Numbered from the stretch's first letter, positions 11,912-24,600 are shown. The stretch is DNA of 64,000 bases from Cladopsammia gracilis (GCA_022457155.1 JAJGOT010000059.1:1932001-1996000); one strand, 5' to 3'. Translations and numbers: made by a program. The notes: a model not told the origin generated them from the sequence alone.

Positions 11912-13975
11912 CCCTCGCGGCGAGCGCGGCGATTCTCGATCAATCGTTTGCTCGGCGCTCTGATTTTATTTTAAAAAAATGCCAGCAGTCTAAAAACTTG
12001 CACGAAGATTCGTTTGCTGGCACCAATTTAAATTTTGTATGTGCATCAAGCAGTCTCAAACCCTTTCATTTTGTCTTTTCTGATGCTGAAAAATAATATG
12101 CGGGTAATCGTGTGATTTTGAGAAACAAAAGCTGACAACAATAGCACGCATCGTTCATTGTTTGCTTTGCCCGCCCACTTCATGTTAATGATTATAGCAG
12201 TGCGTGCCCAGCAACCAATCATTTAAGCCGCTTTTAGAGCGTCCATGAATAATAACGAGCAATATGCCAGATCTAGAAATTTTCTGCGCTGTAAGTAAAT
12301 GTCCCGAGAACAATTTATTTATTTTAGCCCCCGTCGAAGGTTTGTGTTTCAAACCGAAATATCGGGCACAAAATATATATCTTTTATTTTACTTTATTTT
12401 TCTTGAGTCAATCTTTTCTCGGCCGTACGGATCAGTTTGCCGTGTTATTTTACATTTATCCGAGAACAATAGCCATTCTGCGCGATGGTAATGCATATGT
12501 TTGGGATTATCGGCTTCTTTTGACGCTATATATATGTGGATACATAATTAGATCATATTATGCTCACGTTCCTTATCCAAATCGTTGGAGAAAGGAAACT
12601 ATAGACACTAACGAATATCGTTCAAAATCCAATCAAAGGGCTCTTAAAGCCATCTCGTTAATGCGTTGAAACATGAGGTTAAAAAAAGAAGAATCTAAAA
12701 TAAATATAAAATAAATATGGTAAAGATGGCGTTGTAGAATCAGACATTATGTAGAAAATGCGAGGCGCAGTAGTCAACTGGATATGGTTCTTGGCAGGAT
12801 AGAGAAGATTGAGAGAACTTGGTTTGAAAATTCGTGTTGGTGCAAGTCAAAAAAAGTTATGAGTAACAAAGAATCACGAGTGTGAATGTAAATAATTTTG
12901 ATGTTAGTGAAGTGAAAGTGAAAGACTTTTCCCGCCTTGCTAGCTAATTGACGATGAAAATGTGTTGTTGGTTCAATTTACACAGTGCATTTTCAGTTAT
13001 TCATTGTCTATTTTCGGTTGGGATATTTGACAATGGAAAAGACTTTCTAAATCAAATACAATAGATTGCCGCAATTTCAAAACAATTAAAAGCCCACATC
13101 GATAATACGTCACGTGCAATGACTTTATATCTGATCAGATGAGACATTAATATTAATTATCAAAATATCAATTGACACAACAAATGGTGACTGAATCTTT
13201 AATATTCTTTAAAGTAAGGCCCGATTCAAACATTGAACTTCACATTTGCCGAATCTAATGAAAGGAGGCCGTAACAACATGTCATTTCTCTAGAGCTGCC
13301 TTTCCCCATGCCAGGACAATTTGAGCTATGTTTAGCAAACATCGCGCCATCAGCCATTTCTTTTTCAACTCTCCAGCAGTATTCGAAAAAAGAACGAAAG
13401 TCAAAATTTATGGTATTTTGCTGTTCCTACTCTTGCATAATGAAACGGAAAGTTTTGTAGTTAGCTAAAGTATCAAGTCTGCTGTTTTATATATTTTGAC
13501 ATGAAAAATGGCGGGAAAATGGTGATCACGTGGTCATTTTTCGGTCACGTCTGCTATGGACGCACTTATATAGAAAATATTGGGTCTGGAGCGGATAAAC
13601 AGGGCACCACTCCTGGCGGTCACTTTTTTAGTTTCCCTTAGATCGAAATGAGGTTCATGACAGGCCTGCACCGACTCCGCTATGTGGTTTTGCGGTTGCG
13701 ATGCATTTATATTAGCTTTCAAAGTTTGGCTGTTATGAGTCGTGTCGTTAAGTGATTTACGTCTTGTATGATGTGTTAGACGGCGTTTTGTAAATAGTTT
13801 TCAGGAATGGTTGGTTTTGAACGAAACTCCATTTTTCATCAGTATTTGTTTAAGGTTTTTCAGTCGTGGGTGAAATGTTGTGACAAAAGGCGTTATTATC
13901 TCGCGAGGTTTTTTCGTTTTGTTTGTTTTCATGCCAATTGCGTTCCGGCAAAAGTGAAATTTAGAATACCAGTGC
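11912..13975. other. No recognisable gene
   Basis: Contains a half copy of the GGCCCGATTCAAAC MITE at 13217. Short open frames (12264-12669) look accidental. The insertion site of the hAT-like element marks its left edge. Confidence 0.5.
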
Positions 13976-14053
13976 ATTTAGGAGGGTGCTGATGGGGTTA
14001 ACAGTTAACTGACAATTGCCCAAAAATATAGTAGTTAACTGATAAATGAAAAG

Positions 14054-14320
14054 TTACCGTATTTTCTCTATTAAATGCCCCCGGCGTTTATTTCAAACTT
14101 GGCCTTGTGGACCCGGCGTTTCTTTGTATCAGCAGTTTTTTCTCGCCCGCCATTTTTTAAGAAAGGGTTATTATTCGTTTTTCTTGGCAGCCTTGTACCT
14201 TGCCCTTAAATCTTAAGTTTATTATACCACAAACAAACGTTTGAGGAGCTTACTTACAACTTCCTCAATTATACCCGGCGTTTATTCGGGGCCCGGCGTT
14301 TAATCGAGAAAATACGGTAA
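14054..14320. mobile_element. MITE with TTACCGTATTTTCTC ends
   Basis: TIRs TTACCGTATTTTCTCTATTA and TAATCGAGAAAATACGGTAA, with GGCGTTTATT motifs just inside. Nested in the 2.4-kb element. Confidence 0.85.
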
Positions 14321-14825
14321 CAGTTAAGTGACATTCTATTAATTATACTAAATGAACGATTGTTGTTGTTAATAAAAGCAACATAGTTTTTTCCTAACAG
14401 CAAAGCTATTTTGATACTTTTACCTGCCTCGCTGCGTGACCAGGTGACATATTAACCGATATTATATGCGAAAGGTACCAGGGTCGTAGAGCGTTGACCT
14501 TGATCTCCGTGATGGCGTCGAGTGGCGTGGTCAAAGTTATTCTGAGTTTTTATCGAGATGATGACAAAGGATCGGCATTCGAATGACACATAAGTCGCAT
14601 ACCGTTTGACATGACAAAGCACAATTCAATGGACATATAATCAAACAATAAGCGGAAAGTTTGGACTCGGTGAGTTTGATTTAAAGTTGTTGCGATTAGA
14701 GAAGATCGACGGGAAAGCTGTTACAAAGGCTCAGTTGGAAATGGAGCTACCTTTTCTAATGGGAAGTGCGACAAGTGAGATACATGGTATGTATTCTGTT
14801 TCGTCATTTTGTCCTAGCACGCGAA

Positions 14826-15850
14826 CGCGGGTTGACTAAATAGCCGGCAGTCCTATATTCTCAGTAAATTTCTCAAAATCGAAAAATTCCAGCTAATCTA
14901 AACTATCATATGTCGATTTAGAAAGGTCAAGCGATCCTGAAATGCTTTATAGATTTCAAGCCTAGTGTTTGGTTTACGCTAGGCTCAGTAGATGAAACCA
15001 TGTTTTGTGACACTTAGAAATTTTTTCAGTTCGACTGCCGGTCAAGGTTTTCAAAACACTAAATGGCCGGCAGTTCTATATTCTCAGTAAATTTCACAAA
15101 ATCGAAAAATTCCGGCTAATCTAAACTATCATATCTCGATTTAAAAAAGTCAAACGATCCTGAAATGCTTTATAGATCTCAAGTCTAATGTTTGGTTTAC
15201 GCTGGGCTCAGAAGACAAAACCATGTTTTGTGACACTGAACTTTTTTCAGCTCGACTGCAAAAACATGGTTTCGTCGGGGGTTTCGTGATATAGAAATCC
15301 CACAAAACCGGCTCGTTTGATCAGGATCACGACATATGATAGTTCAGAATGGCTGGATCTTTTCGATTTTGTGAAATTTACTGAAAAAATAGAACTGCCG
15401 GCCATTTAGTGTTTTGAAAACCTTGACCGGCAGTCGAGCTGAAAAAAGTTCCAAGTGTCACAAAACATGGTTTCGTGATATAGAAATCCCACAAAACCGG
15501 CTCGTTTGATCAGGATCACGACATAGGATAGTTCAGAATGGCTGTATTGTTTCGATTTGTCAAATTTACTGAGAATATAGGACTGCCGGCCATTTAGTGT
15601 TTTGAAAACCTTGACCGGCAGTGGAACTGAAAAAAGTTTAAGTGTCACAAAACATGGTTTCGTCTTCTGAGCCCAGCGTAAACCAAACCCTAGACTTGAG
15701 ATCTATAAAGCATTTCAGGATCGCTTGACTTTTCTAAATCGACATATGATAGTTTAGATTAGCTGGAATTTTTCGATTTTGAGAAATTTACTGTGAATAT
15801 AGAACTGCCGGCCATTTAGTGTTTTGAAAACCTTGACCGGTTACCGGCCA
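14826..15850. repeat. Five-copy mirror array of a ~200-bp unit
   Basis: Two direct copies (about 14826-15035 and 15040-15250) face three inverted copies (about 15260-15430, 15460-15640, 15650-15840). Landmarks are GCCGGCAGTTCTATATTCTC, AACTATCATATGTCGATTTA and CATGTTTTGTGACACT. The centre of symmetry is near 15255. Confidence 0.85.
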
Positions 15851-16269
15851 TATAGCCACAGCGTATTTTATTGGACACAAGCATCAGTGAAATTCGATTT
15901 TTTTCCTTCCCATACTCTCTGTGTACGATCCTGTATCAAACAGACATCTTTAATACTGACAATCCTTATTACGGTTTTGGAAGCTATCTTGACAGGTGAG
16001 AAATTATGGTTTTTAGATGAGAATCTAATGTCGAATAATTTTCGTAAAGCGGCTGTTCTAAGTCCAATCCCGAAAACGCATTCACTCTGGTCATTCTCAT
16101 GGCCTTTAAAGTAACCTTATCTTAACTTTGCAAATTTAAAAGCCTTACTGATATACGTAATTTCCTACTTGTCAAGCTAAATCACTTGATAAGATCAATG
16201 AATGAAAATATTGAAATGAACCGATTTCCGACAGCGTGACCCAGTTAAAAAAGAAAAAAAAAACTTTCT

Positions 16270-16312
16270 TATACAAGCGCATGAGTATAGGCTACCAGTG
16301 TAGCCTCTTGTT
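16270..16312 (+). repeat. Recurrent hairpin, best copy
   Basis: GCATGAGTATAGGCTACCAG then TGTAGCCTCTTGTTA. Stem AGGCTAC-CAGT-GTAGCCT is perfect. It sits next to the right subterminal repeat of the 2.4-kb element. Confidence 0.75.
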
Positions 16313-16774
16313 AACTGACAATTGGCTTTAAAAAAATAGTAGTTAACTGACAATTGGGTACCCCCATTAGCACCCTCATTTAGCAGTGCTAGATTAATTT
16401 GTCGTGTGTTTGGCCTTGTTTACAAAATGGTAAAGTAAGCTCACTGTAGCTGTCGAGAAAAAGCTGCGCCGGGTTTACAGCTCTTTACAGGCAAATTCAC
16501 CGCGAGAAACAACTTCAAGCATCACGCTTCAGTGAATGTTCTGACACCTATAGAACGAATTGAGTTCTGGTCATTTCACGAACAAAAATCTAGAACCGGA
16601 AAGGAGGAAAGAGTTACGCGGTTAACATCGAAACGGATAGATTGCCGTCCAAAATGGTGGCGCTGTTCAGATGTGTGTTACTTTTCCTTTATACCCTCTT
16701 AAAGTTTGATGTTCCCAATGTTTACGTATTTTTCTGCGAAAGAGACGATAACTTAATTTGTAATAGGAACGAAA

Positions 16775-17164
16775 TTAAACAAGAGTGACAGGAGCAAAAG
16801 TTTCATTTGATTCAACAATATAAATTGATAAATTGAGACAATTAGCCACAGCTTGAATGATAATCGCATCAGCCCATGTTCCTTGACATGACATATTATT
16901 CAAATATTCTTGCCAAGGGTGTTCAGTATTACTCTCTATAAACTGTTCTGGGTTATATACTAAATATTCAATGCCAAGACTACGTATATAAAAATGGTTC
17001 GTAGCATCGCCATACATGTACAATTGATGTGATACGGCACGAAAAAAACAATCGCCACCTCCTCCAACATCAAGAGCAATTCTATTTAATTCAGATAACC
17101 TACTTTCTAGTAGTAAAACTGAATCTATAGCACCTGAACCATTAAAAGCAACCATTACAAACAA
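16775..17164 (-). pseudogene. OTU-like cysteine protease fragment
   Basis: 129 codons on the minus strand. ALDVGGGGDCFFRAVSHQLY contains the D-x-x-C-type catalytic block (Asp and Cys with FFRAVS), and WADAIIIQAVANCLNLSIYI is the usual second block of OTU proteases. The frame stops after FAPVTLV, just where the family normally continues to the catalytic His, so the enzyme is truncated. OTU domains of this style are common passengers in animal transposons. No partner ORF is visible. Confidence 0.7.
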
Positions 17165-17984
17165 TTGATAATTTTGTTTAACGAAATAATAGATTTAAAT
17201 ATATTTTTTCTTGCTTTAAGTGTGCTATATTCTTTGCTAATAGAGCTACGTTGAGCGCTCGAAGGCAACTCTCTTGTGTCAGGATTTCAATGCAATCAAG
17301 CTACGTTGAGCACTCTAAGGTAACTCTCTTGTCCGCTTTAGGATTTCAATGTTATCAGTACGACACGCAATTGATATTCGTCTTCTTTTTATAGACTTTA
17401 TACGCCAAGAACGTTTTCTCTCTCTTACTTGCCACTCAAACAATACATTGTCTTTTTGTCAAATAGAGACAAAATCTCTCTTAAAAAAATAAACACGCTG
17501 AAATCGCTTATAAAATGCTTCTTAAAATGCTTCCTTGATAACTTTTATAAACAAAATCAGGAGCATTTTTACGTCTTTTGCGTACTGTTGCATAATCAAA
17601 CTGTAATAGCAATGATTAATTGTTTTAAAATAGCACAAAACCGAAATCCATACTCTTGCATAATCAAACCGAAACATTTTTAGTTAGCTGAATAAGCAAA
17701 ATCTACCCTCTCTTGCATACTATTGCATAATCATGACACCTAAATATTTAATAACTATTGGAAAAGCAGACAAAGATTACAACTCAAAAAGCGAACAAAA
17801 ATACAGCGTGAGATTTCTCAGCTTCGTCGAGCGCGAAAAGTTGACTCGTTTAACTTTAAGCGAGTTGACTTTAAACGAATCGTAAAATTAACTCTTTTCA
17901 CGAGATTTCACTTTGACATTCGTTAAGCGACATAAAAAATCGCTCCTCGCTGTTCATCATACCGGGTAGACAACGTATAGCAGA

Positions 17985-18211
17985 ACCCCGGAGGAGGACT
18001 CGCATATGTGGTTGGGTGGGGGTGCTCGTCGTATCTTTTAGGGGTTAAAATTAGGGGATCTAGGTATCTTTTAGAATATATGATTAAAAAAAAAACTCAT
18101 TTTCCCAGAAAATGGTATCTTTTAGTGTGTTCAGGGTTTCACTTTTTTTCCTGACGAGCACCTCCGCTTGACGACTTATAGGAGTCCCCCCCCCCCACCC
18201 CCCTCCTGGAG
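17985..18211. mobile_element. Inverted-repeat element with C-tract
   Basis: Ends CCCCGGAGGAGGACTC and GGAGTCC followed by a long C run and CCCCTCCTGGAG. Internal GTGCTCGTCGTATCTTTTAG / GACGAGCACC pair. Confidence 0.7.
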
Positions 18212-18754
18212 CAGAATATTCTTACCAATTTTTCTTTTCACGATATTTCCGGTTGTCACTCGCTAAGCGACTTAAAAGGCAGAGCAAAATAGCATGTTCT
18301 TTTGAGCGCAGCTATCAAATGTACTGAATAGGACAGCCTCTGACTCAGTTAAACTTCCCATATGACTAAGAAAAAAATTGCCGGATTGACCCCTTTCATA
18401 AAATAGAAGTCCGTATAAAGGTGAATATTTTAAGTTCGTTTACCTACAGGTTGCAACTAATTTGATTGAACCTGCACTTGGCACCGGTAGCATAGTATTG
18501 GCTGACCCGTGTACTTTCGCTTTTGTGCTATTTTAAAACAATTAATAATTGCTATTACAGTTTATTATGTAACAGTACGCAAAAGACGCAAAAATTTAAG
18601 CCATTGAAGGCTTGCCGCAATTCCATTCAACCGTCATCATTATAAGCCAAAAAATCAACACAACTATGACATGTTTACCATACTATTGCACAATCAAACC
18701 GCTTGGCCAATCATAATGCAGAACGTAGCTAATACAGGAAATCGCCTGCTGCTG

Positions 18755-18990
18755 CTCTCTGAGTTGACCTCTGATACGCTTGGTTAATTGCACGCTTACT
18801 TGTAACTCTAAAGTTTTCTTTCCACCAGTGATCGAGTGCATTGTTATTTAGAAGTTGCTGAAACCAATTCTGTGGTCGTGGAAATACCCAAGCCCTCCTG
18901 GGCGGCGAGCAAGTTCGTGGCGAGCTCCTAAATGTGAATAAAACGCCGACAAACCTTGAAGATAGCGTAGTTGAAGGCGTCTTCTTCGGT
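18755..18990 (-). pseudogene. Possible PIF/Harbinger-type transposase N-terminal remnant
   Basis: A minus-strand frame without an internal stop reads PPRRAWVFPRPQNWFQQLL, then DHWWKENFRVTSKRAINQ. The pattern of W, RPQNW and WWKENFR is reminiscent of the N-terminal part of Harbinger-like nucleases in invertebrates. There is no ATG, no DDE catalytic region and no terminal repeats found. Identification is tentative. Confidence 0.35.
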
Positions 18991-20149
18991 GTCTTCTCGC
19001 AAAAAAACTGCCGGATTGTTATATTTATCGAATGATAAGCAGGAGATTGACTGAAATTAAATTTACAAGATCTCGATTCGTGTCATCCATGTCGATCTGT
19101 ACGTTTTCGCGCGTAAACTGCAGTGTCAGTGAACTCATATCTTATTATATTTTACCCTGGGGAGTCTTTTACTGTGTAACCGCATCCCCAAGAGTAAGAT
19201 GAAACCTGAGATAAACCGAACGCAAGCCATTAACCCTTGGGAAGGCCCCAAACCCAAGGTATGTGTAACCACAACTCAATAGAAAAAAACGCAAAGTTCA
19301 TGCTATTTTGCTCTGCCATACCGCTCATATTAACACACAAACTTTCCTGTCCCATTTAACTTTCTTATAACCTCTCCATTAGTAAAATACACCGTGAAAT
19401 TCTCAAACTACGTTTCCCAAGAAAACGCATTTAACCTATTTTTACCCTTTTAAAGTAGCTATAATGGCTTTACGACAAATGATTGAAACTGATAGGTAAC
19501 GTGAGATATCGAAATTTAACAAGGACTAATACCTTTGCGGTAACGTAATGTGAGATATGACAAGTTCATCACAAGTTCTGACATCCCAATACCCTAGGGA
19601 AATTAACAATAGGTCCGGGGGTGCTCCCCAAACATTTTAGTGGCAGTATGTGACGCCCTTCTTGAAATCCTAACCGCTTTAACCAACCATATCCTCAATG
19701 CCCTAATATAGCTTCTATAAAGAACGAACAAGAAACCCCCCCGGACAAAAGTCCACAAAATTTTGTTAACAACTTTTGTCCCTTTTTAGTACTCGACTCC
19801 GAAATCTCGCTTAATGCGCAAGCGCATTAACGAGATAAAAATGAATAATGAGCCAGAAAAAAATTCTAAAATTTAAAAGTAGTTTAAAAATGTCCATTAC
19901 TTTTACCCGACCCAATAGATACCGACTGAAATTGTGTTCTTCTTATAAAATAATGTTGAATTATTTTTCCATATGTTTGTGGGGCGATGCCAAGGCTCCC
20001 CCTTCCAATCTCACGTATTTTAGAAGTATCTAAATGTTATTCTTATCATCTTAAATTTCTCTGTTTGGTAAGTTTTCTATGGTATCTTTATTTTTATGTT
20101 TTTTTTTTTTGCATTATTCTATTGCTTTTAATAAATTTTGGATCAATAA

Positions 20150-20535
20150 AGGCAATTTCGCCTCCTTTCTAATAAGTGCCCCTCCCCTTGAGTGTGGTTT
20201 TGGTAATAAGCGCCTCCTTTCTAATAAGCGCCCCTCCCCTTGAGTGTCGTTTTGTTAATAAGCGCCCCCTTTCTAATAAGCGCCACTCCCCTTGAGTGTA
20301 GTTTTGTTAATAAGTGCCCCTCCCCTTGAGTGTCGTTTTGTTAATAAGTGCCTCCTTTCTAATAAGCGCCCCTTCCCTTGAGTGTCGTTTTGTTAATAAG
20401 CGCCTCCTTTCTAATAAGCGCCCCTCTCCTTGAGTGTCGTTTTGGTAATAAGCGCCTCCTTTCTAATAAGCGCCCCTCCCTTTGAGTGTCGTTTTGGTAA
20501 TAACTGCCCCCTTTCTAATAAGTGCACCCCCGCCA
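20150..20535. repeat. 52-bp tandem repeat of AATAAGCGCC units, about 7 copies
   Basis: Each unit holds TAATAAGCGCC, TCCTTTCTAATAAGCGCC and CCCTTGAGTGTCGTTTTG. Further AATAAGCGCCC motifs lie at 20815-20880. A related GGCGTTTATT / ATACGGTAA theme occurs at the ends of the element at 14054-14320, so this may be an internal repeat of the same transposon group. Confidence 0.85.
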
Positions 20536-20559
20536 CTGCTTCAAGGATAAGAAGACGTG

Positions 20560-20720
20560 CCATGCCAGCTAAGAGTGGATCAAGGCACTGCACCAAGCTA
20601 TCAACAAATCCCGCGGAAGCGATCTTTTTGATAGGATCACAGAATCAGACGTTGAAGATGCTACGCCAAAAACCTATCTTATCGAAGAAAGTAATCTTGA
20701 GGACATTGAGGTTTTATAGC
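20560..20720 (+). pseudogene. Coding-like remnant, unidentified
   Basis: One frame reads WIKALHQAINKSRGSDLF ... ESDVEDATPKTYLIEESN and ends EDIEVL stop at about 20717. Composition resembles the acidic C-terminal end of a transposase, but no catalytic part is seen. It directly follows the 52-bp tandem array of AATAAGCGCC units. Confidence 0.25.
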
Positions 20721-21649
20721 GAATTAATGCTGTGACTATGCGCATTGTACATTTTCTGTTATTGTTTATTAAAGTGATTTTTTTCACGTTCGCATGTTTT
20801 TCGTCAAGAAAGAAACAAGCGCCCCTCTCCAATAAGCGCCCTTCCTTGATCTACCGAAAGAAAATAAGCGCTCCGGGCGCAAATGTTGGAAATACTAGCT
20901 CATTGAAAAAATTCTTTGTGTTATAAAGAAACGCATTTGTCCAATTTGGCAACCTGTGCGATGATGGCAGCTAATTAATTGTGAAAACGAACTAGGGACA
21001 GCGTAGGGAAATAATCTAATTTGGGGCGAACCATTTGACTTTTGAGGGGGGGGGGGGGGGGGTGTTGGAAGATTTAAAGAAAAAAATCATAGACATTTTT
21101 CGATGGATTGGTTGGTGCAAATCCCTGCCTGTAGGTTAGCAAAGCTCAGTGCAGTCTTTACATCCAAGCTATGTTCTTTTATTTAATAAACCAATGTTGT
21201 CTCAAAAACAGGAGTTCATTGTGTCAGATCACATGAAAACTTTAACCTCAACACTATTACTGATATAAAATCAGTTTTACATCATTGTTGTCATACTTTA
21301 TGTGGGTCTACTGACATTAGAAATTGAGCATGCAGAACATCAAAATAAACCTTTGAATTGAATGATTTACTCAGCAAAACTTTACATTTATACTTGCATT
21401 CTGAAATATAACTTTGAATATTTAAAAAAATAAATAACCGAACTTATGGTTTAAAAATAACCAATAAAACAATCTATAAAGAATAAATAATATAAAATAT
21501 ATAATTTTTTTTTTCAATGAAAAGAAAGGAATAGCCCAGGGGCTGGTCTCAAGCCTTACACCTCAGGGCAAAGGAGTCCTTCCCACTGTATCTATGTTTG
21601 AAAAGGTAAGGAAATAGCACCACACACGAAAATGGCATGCCATTTGTTT

Positions 21650-21935
21650 CAAAAATACTTCTTTGTGATATATAATACTTAGTTTGTAATATATAAAACT
21701 TTCATTCTTTGAATAAAACTTCTTTGTTTATATATAAAACTCGTGTTGCACAATATAAAACTTGGGGAAAAATATGAAACTTGTTGCACAATATAAAACT
21801 TGTTGAAAAATATAAAACTTGTTGCACAATATAAAACTTGTTTAAAAATATAAAACTTGTTGAAAAATATGTAACTTGTTGCGCAATATAATACTTGTTT
21901 AAAAATATAAAACTTGTTGTGCAATACAAAACGTA
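21650..21935. repeat. Left array of TATAAAACTTGTTG units
   Basis: Irregular 15-30 bp units AATATAAAACTTGTTGCACA / AAAAATATAAAACTTG. The inverted counterpart is at 24340-24560. Confidence 0.9.
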
Positions 21936-22025
21936 TTGAAAGGGTAGTATCTAGGCTACCGCTCCGCGGGTCTCGTTTCCAAGATTTGTGGCGGGAACCT
22001 GTCGAATTTCCAACACTGTCCCAAG

Positions 22026-22963
22026 ATGGCGAATGTTCATAGGGAATTGGTTGAGCGACTTTCAAGTCTTGTAAATGGACTTAGAGGAAATGCACAGAAC
22101 GGAGCGGAACAACAACGAAATAACAACGAGGACATGAATGAATCCTTATTTCTTAGCAGAAGAGGGAGGGTGCGATCAGCAGCACTAGTATACACATACA
22201 GCAAACTCAGCCAGCAATCATGCTCCACGTTTCGATCAATGGAGTGAAGAATCAAGATCAAAGAAAAATCAACGCCGTCGACAGCCGTATCCAAAGTCAA
22301 AGCCGGCAAAAACACCCTCAGCTGCTTCAATAAAGGACATAATTTTGTTGCCAAATCTAAAGATGGCTACCGTTCCTCGTGGGCGAGTCGAGAAGAGCTT
22401 TATATGCGAAAGCTGGTTGCCACTGCCTTTGAGATAACGAGCGACATGACGTCGCTGGAAGTTTACGAGGGCTTTGCATCATTTTTTTCGCATCGTTTGA
22501 AAGGAATTCGAATAGATTTTGAAATTGTCAGAGCATTCGGTAATAAGATCGTAACCCCGAACCTTTCCCAAGATATTACAGGTAGAGTGCTGAAACACCT
22601 TTGTGGCCAAGGTCCTGTATATCTCCGCTGTAAAATTACAATAGAAAACGACTACGCATGGGTAACTGATGAGGAAAATGATGAAAGTGATGTAAGCGAG
22701 GACGATTCTTCCCTAAAGAGAAAATTGCACATTATGTACGTGACAGCAAGACCCAGTCTCCAAGTGTGAGTGAAGACGAGGATCCCCTGCCTATGATGGA
22801 ATGGAGGCCTCCATCAGCTGCCAGTTCTGAGCCAGTGCACGACGTTCATCCGGCTTCGACTTGTACAACCTCTATTTCTCATACATCCACAGGCAGGGCT
22901 GCAGGTTCAGCCAGTTTTACCTTTACTGGTTCTAGATACACCAATCATTCTCGATATCTTTGA
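22026..22963 (+). pseudogene. Frameshifted remnant resembling the N-terminal region of HECT/G2E3-like animal proteins
   Basis: ATG in a CAAGATGGCG context at 22026 opens MANVHRELVERLSSLV. The coding signal then moves between all three frames: Ser/Arg/Lys-rich part at about 22195-22380, KDIILLPN and VPRGRV at about 22340-22390, then ITSDMTSLEVYEGF, DFEIVRAFGNKIV and HLCGQGPVYLRCK (22404-22769), and an acidic tail in a third frame to 22963. The order of KDxxLLPN, VPR and the later block recalls a family found upstream of HECT domains in cnidarian and fish G2E3-like proteins, recalled from memory and not checked. No HECT domain is seen. It sits inside a 3.9-kb inverted-repeat element, which suggests transposon capture. 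Confidence 0.5.
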
Positions 22964-23184
22964 CCACGAAAAAGCAAGTTCCCTCAGTCCTTTATTTTAT
23001 TTTATTTTTCTTACAACAACTATGTTCACTAATTTTAGGACAACTGATGTATTAATTTACTTATACTGTAATTAGTGTTAAGTGTTGTACGTATTGTAAG
23101 TTATGCAATTAATCTTTTTGTACGTAGTGTTTTTTGTATTGCAAATTAAAAAAAAAATGTTCCCTCAGTTCTTCTATTTGTGAC

Positions 23185-23409
23185 TTAGAAACTGCAAAAC
23201 CTGGCCTCCCTCGCGATCTTGCACCATCTACAACAGCTTCTTGCTGGCATCGAGAAGCTGTGGTCGTTACCCTCTTCCTCAAGCCACAGCAGCCGCTCTA
23301 TGTACTTTCTAGTGTGGTCTTCATACGATTTAAGAAGTGGCTCCATGAGCTCATGTATTTCGACACTAACGTCAAAGTCCCACGATTCAAAAATGCGAAG
23401 AAACAACAA
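23185..23409 (-). pseudogene. Short coding-like stretch inside the 3.9-kb element
   Basis: A minus-strand frame of 74 codons reads FESWDFDVSVEIHELMEP ... HTRKYIERLLWLEEEGND, with helical, acidic composition unlike random frames here. It has no clear start, splice sites or family. It could be an exon or remnant of a gene carried by the surrounding inverted-repeat element. Confidence 0.25.
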
Positions 23410-23572
23410 TATAAAATATCAGCAAGACCACAGCGACAAACCGTTGAGTGGTGCCGGATCTCCCAGTTGTAGACCTGGATCAGTACAAAATTTACTTGTA
23501 TAAAATCAGAAAACGGCAAACTGATCCTTACACACAGCCAGAGCAAGCGCCTTCTGCAATGTTAACCATTTG

Positions 23573-23742
23573 CAGGGGCGGATTTAGGGGTGGGCCGAGG
23601 GGGCCGCCCCCCCCCCCCCCTTTTGCCTTTTGCCCCTAGATTGTCACGCCTTCGGCGCTCCTGATGGGCGCTGGCGCACCCATATTGTCACTATAAAAAT
23701 TGCTCCGGCCCCCTCTTTATAGATTTCCTGGATCCGCCCCTG
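23573..23742. mobile_element. MITE with CAGGGGCGGAT ends
   Basis: Ends CAGGGGCGGATTTAGGGG and CCTGGATCCGCCCCTG, a terminal sequence typical of hAT-like MITEs. Internal C-tract. Confidence 0.75.
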
Positions 23743-23795
23743 ATCTGATCCGCAATCACCGACTCTACTGTAAAGAAGTTTTGTCTTAATTTGCA

Positions 23796-24254
23796 CCCCC
23801 GGGGGGGGGGGGGGGGTGGTACTCTGCAAATTTTTGGTTGGGGGTATGCCGCTGGGACTCTGAGACCCTTAACCTATACTAGACCATTTTAGCTGCATTT
23901 TGCAACCCTATTCTAGACTAGACACCGAAAAACCCTACCCTATCCTACACCTATTCCAGTCTCGCTATTTTCCAGAAACTCGTTCAATATCACAGTTATT
24001 AGTTAACAGAGGTCAGTAAAAATGTTGTACTGCCCGCCGTACCGAGTTTTAAATGCCATTTGCCAGTAAACCTTGTCTAGACTAAATTCTTCACGCAACT
24101 GATCAGTTTCGCGGAAAATGATACCCTATTCTAGACCAAAAATCTGATTACTATACCCTATCCCAGACTAAACGGGCTGAAAACCATACCCTTTACAGCG
24201 GCACATACCTATATAGCGCACATATGGGAGTACCCCCCCCCCCCCTCCCCCGGG
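23796..24254. mobile_element. Inverted-repeat element (CCCCCGGGGG ... GGTACTC)
   Basis: Left CCCCCGGGGG run then TGGTACTC; right GGGAGTACCCC then C run and CCCCCGGG. Internal repeated motifs ACCCTATTCTAGAC and ATACCCTAT. Confidence 0.7.
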
Positions 24255-24339
24255 ATTTGCACATACACTTCGTCCGCCATGTTGGTAGGAAGAGTACGAG
24301 GTCAGCTCGGGATAGCCTGGGTACGATTTTCGATATTGT

Positions 24340-24600
24340 GTATATTATGCAACAAGTTTTATACTTTTCAACAAGTTTTGTATTGCGCAACAAGTTTCAT
24401 ATTTTTCCACAAGTTTTATATTGCGCAACAAGTTTCATATTTTCCCCCAAGTTTTATATTGCGCAACACAAGTTTTATATATATATAAACAAACAAGTTT
24501 TATTCAAAGAGTGAAAGTTTTATATATTACAAACTAAGTATTATATATGACAAAGAAGTATTTTTGAAACAAACGGTACGCCATACACGAACACTCAACC
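24340..24600. repeat. Right, inverted array of the TATAAAACTTGTTG units
   Basis: Complement of 21615-21935, including the flanking GTTTCAAAAATACTTCTTTG segment. Confidence 0.9.

Larger units (their letters stand above)
13982..16377. mobile_element. 2.4-kb inverted-repeat element with ATTTAG target duplication
   Basis: ATTTAG at 13976-13981 and 16378-16383 flanks TIRs GAGGGTGCTGATGGGG and CCCCATTAGCACCCTC. Subterminal AGTTAACTGACAATTG repeats occur at both ends. It contains another hairpin element (14054-14320) and a mirror array (14826-15850). No transposase frame is visible. The 6-bp duplication does not settle the superfamily. Confidence 0.75.

Noticed and set aside
12264..12669. Overlapping 75- and 88-codon plus-strand frames
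   Set aside because: AT-rich, no motif, no splice or start support; look accidental.
21679..22065. 128-codon minus-strand frame of FYIFKQVLYCATS repeats
   Set aside because: It is the translation of the TATAAAACTTGTTG tandem array that forms an inverted-repeat arm.
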